A stretch of 64,000 nt of DNA from Halobacillus karajensis. GTDB taxonomy: Bacteria > Bacillota > Bacilli > Bacillales > Halobacillaceae. Below the pieces are notes generated by a model that made no database searches, had not been told where the DNA came from, and worked only from the letters and a program-made list of their open reading frames with translations. The position numbers and the translations under genes are program-made. Position 1 is the first letter of the stretch. Each line of letters starts with the position of its first letter. This document shows, piece after piece, positions 63,281 to 64,000 of this stretch. The stretch spans positions 1 to 64,000 of the forward strand of contig NZ_FNWW01000010.1 of assembly GCF_900108515.1 (NCBI RefSeq), read 5' to 3'.

Positions 63281-64000
63281 ATGGATGAAATCTATGATGT
63301 AACCGTGATTGGTGGAGGAACGACAGGTCTTTATTCGGCTTTTTACAGTGGAATGAGGGACTTAAAAACGAAGGTAATTGAATATCAGCCTCAATTTGGT
63401 GGGAAGGTCTCCTTCTTCTATCCCGAGAAAAAGATCTATGATGTTGGCGGTTTACCTGGCATTAGAGGAGAGGACCTTGCCTCAAACGTTACAGAACAAG
63501 CAGCGAGTGTGGATACGACTTTTGTTACAGGTGTAAAAATAACATCTATGGCTAAGCGGCAAGATGATATTTTTATCTTAAAAACGGAAAATGGGGAAGA
63601 GCACTTCTCTAAAACAGTGCTGATTGCTTCAGGTCTCGGTACATTTAAAATGCAGCCGCTGAGTGTGAAAGGAAGCGCACAGTATGATGGAAGACAAATT
63701 CATTATACGATTCAACATCTGGAACAGTACCGCGGTCAAAAGGTAGGAGTAATCTCACAGAACCGTGTGGGTATTGACTGGGCACTTGCGCTTGAAGCTG
63801 TGGCTGAGGAAGTTCATCTTTTAAATCGCGGGGATGAATTTAAAGCTGTGTATAAGTACGATTTGGAGAAGTTGGAAGCGTCTACTGTCAATGTTTATAA
63901 AAATTTAACGATTGAGGAACTGCGAGGAGCGGATGTAATGAAAGAAGCGGTTCTTTCAAACGGAGCGGTCCTGGACATCGACCACTTACTCATCTATGAA
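63281..64000 (+). CDS. Ferredoxin-NADP reductase type 2 (YumC/YcgT-like), 3' end beyond window
   Basis: 240 codons are visible and the frame is still open at the window edge. Usual length is about 330-350. The FAD-binding motif VIGGGTTGLYSAFYSGMRDL starts at residue 9, and GGLPGIRGEDLA and VLIASGLGTFKMQPL follow. The pattern is thioredoxin-reductase-like, but no CxxC is seen where TrxB has it (near residue 135), which marks the ferredoxin/flavodoxin NADP reductase group. AAAAGGAG lies 10 nt before the ATG. It is cotranscribed with the iron permeases, which suggests a role in iron release (inference). Confidence 0.88.
   Translation, partial: MDEIYDVTVIGGGTTGLYSAFYSGMRDLKTKVIEYQPQFGGKVSFFYPEKKIYDVGGLPGIRGEDLASNVTEQAASVDTTFVTGVKITSMAKRQDDIFILKTENGEEHFSKTVLIASGLGTFKMQPLSVKGSAQYDGRQIHYTIQHLEQYRGQKVGVISQNRVGIDWALALEAVAEEVHLLNRGDEFKAVYKYDLEKLEASTVNVYKNLTIEELRGADVMKEAVLSNGAVLDIDHLLIYE

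Overview
The window is chromosomal DNA of a spore-forming, low-GC Gram-positive bacterium of the family Bacillaceae. The evidence is the block rocF - sigW - rsiW - cdaA - cdaR - glmM - (glmS ribozyme) - glmS behind a tRNA cluster, the strong AGGAGG-type ribosome binding sites with frequent GTG/TTG starts, a Spo0E-like phosphatase, and other Bacillus-type families (YuzB, DUF1189, DUF2935, PCYCGC lipoprotein). A choline-type Na+ symporter next to a GbsR-like regulator and the acidic exported proteins fit a moderately halophilic genus such as Halobacillus. The genus is an inference, not a demonstration.

Layout. 1-540: 3' end of a 23S rRNA gene, 5S rRNA, tRNA-Asn and tRNA-Thr. 1.3-5.7 kb: a large secreted S8 protease of bacillopeptidase F type, placed between this rrn operon and an eight-tRNA cluster (5.85-6.67 kb). 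7.1-15.4 kb: arginase, a Spo0E-like gene, the sigma-W/anti-sigma-W pair with an autoregulatory promoter, the c-di-AMP synthase and its regulator, and the aminosugar genes glmM and glmS with the GlcN6P-sensing ribozyme. 15.8-26.1 kb: a RodA-type SEDS protein, a phospholipase A2-like protein, a Cys-rich copper-storage protein, an arsenic operon (arsR-arsB-arsC) followed by a thioredoxin reductase, an ArsR-type regulator with an MFS exporter, and a frameshifted nucleotidyltransferase.

26.2-32.8 kb: choline-type symporter and GbsR-like regulator, an 800-bp gap with RNA-like structure, and cydD-cydC under a perfect Rex operator. 33-47 kb: a mixture of metabolic and hypothetical genes, a cadmium/zinc-type regulator and P-type ATPase, a divergent MurE paralogue, an HD-domain protein, and a RibF paralogue. 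47-54 kb: SAM hydrolase (DUF62), aldo/keto reductase, UvsE endonuclease, AGCS amino-acid symporter, flavin reductase and DUF2935 protein. 54.3-58.1 kb: an apparent operon of GntR (YtrA-type) regulator, ABC ATPase, large ABC permease and an ECF sigma factor with a four-cysteine linker and no adjacent anti-sigma gene. 58.2-64 kb: a thioredoxin-like lipoprotein, a TauE/SafE permease, a PCYCGC lipoprotein, and a divergent iron-siderophore uptake locus around a perfect 19-bp Fur box, ending in a truncated ferredoxin-NADP reductase type 2 gene.

Genes that work together: sigW/rsiW with cdaA/cdaR/glmM/glmS join envelope stress, c-di-AMP and cell-wall precursor supply. ArsC needs thioredoxin, which the adjacent TrxB-like enzyme would re-reduce. 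The iron permease, binding protein and flavoprotein reductase are consistent with uptake followed by reductive iron release. The most original lead is the Cys-rich ECF sigma factor in an ABC-transporter operon. The structured gap upstream of cydDC, the leader hairpin at 33.4 kb and the MurE paralogue with a changed amino-acid-selection motif come next.
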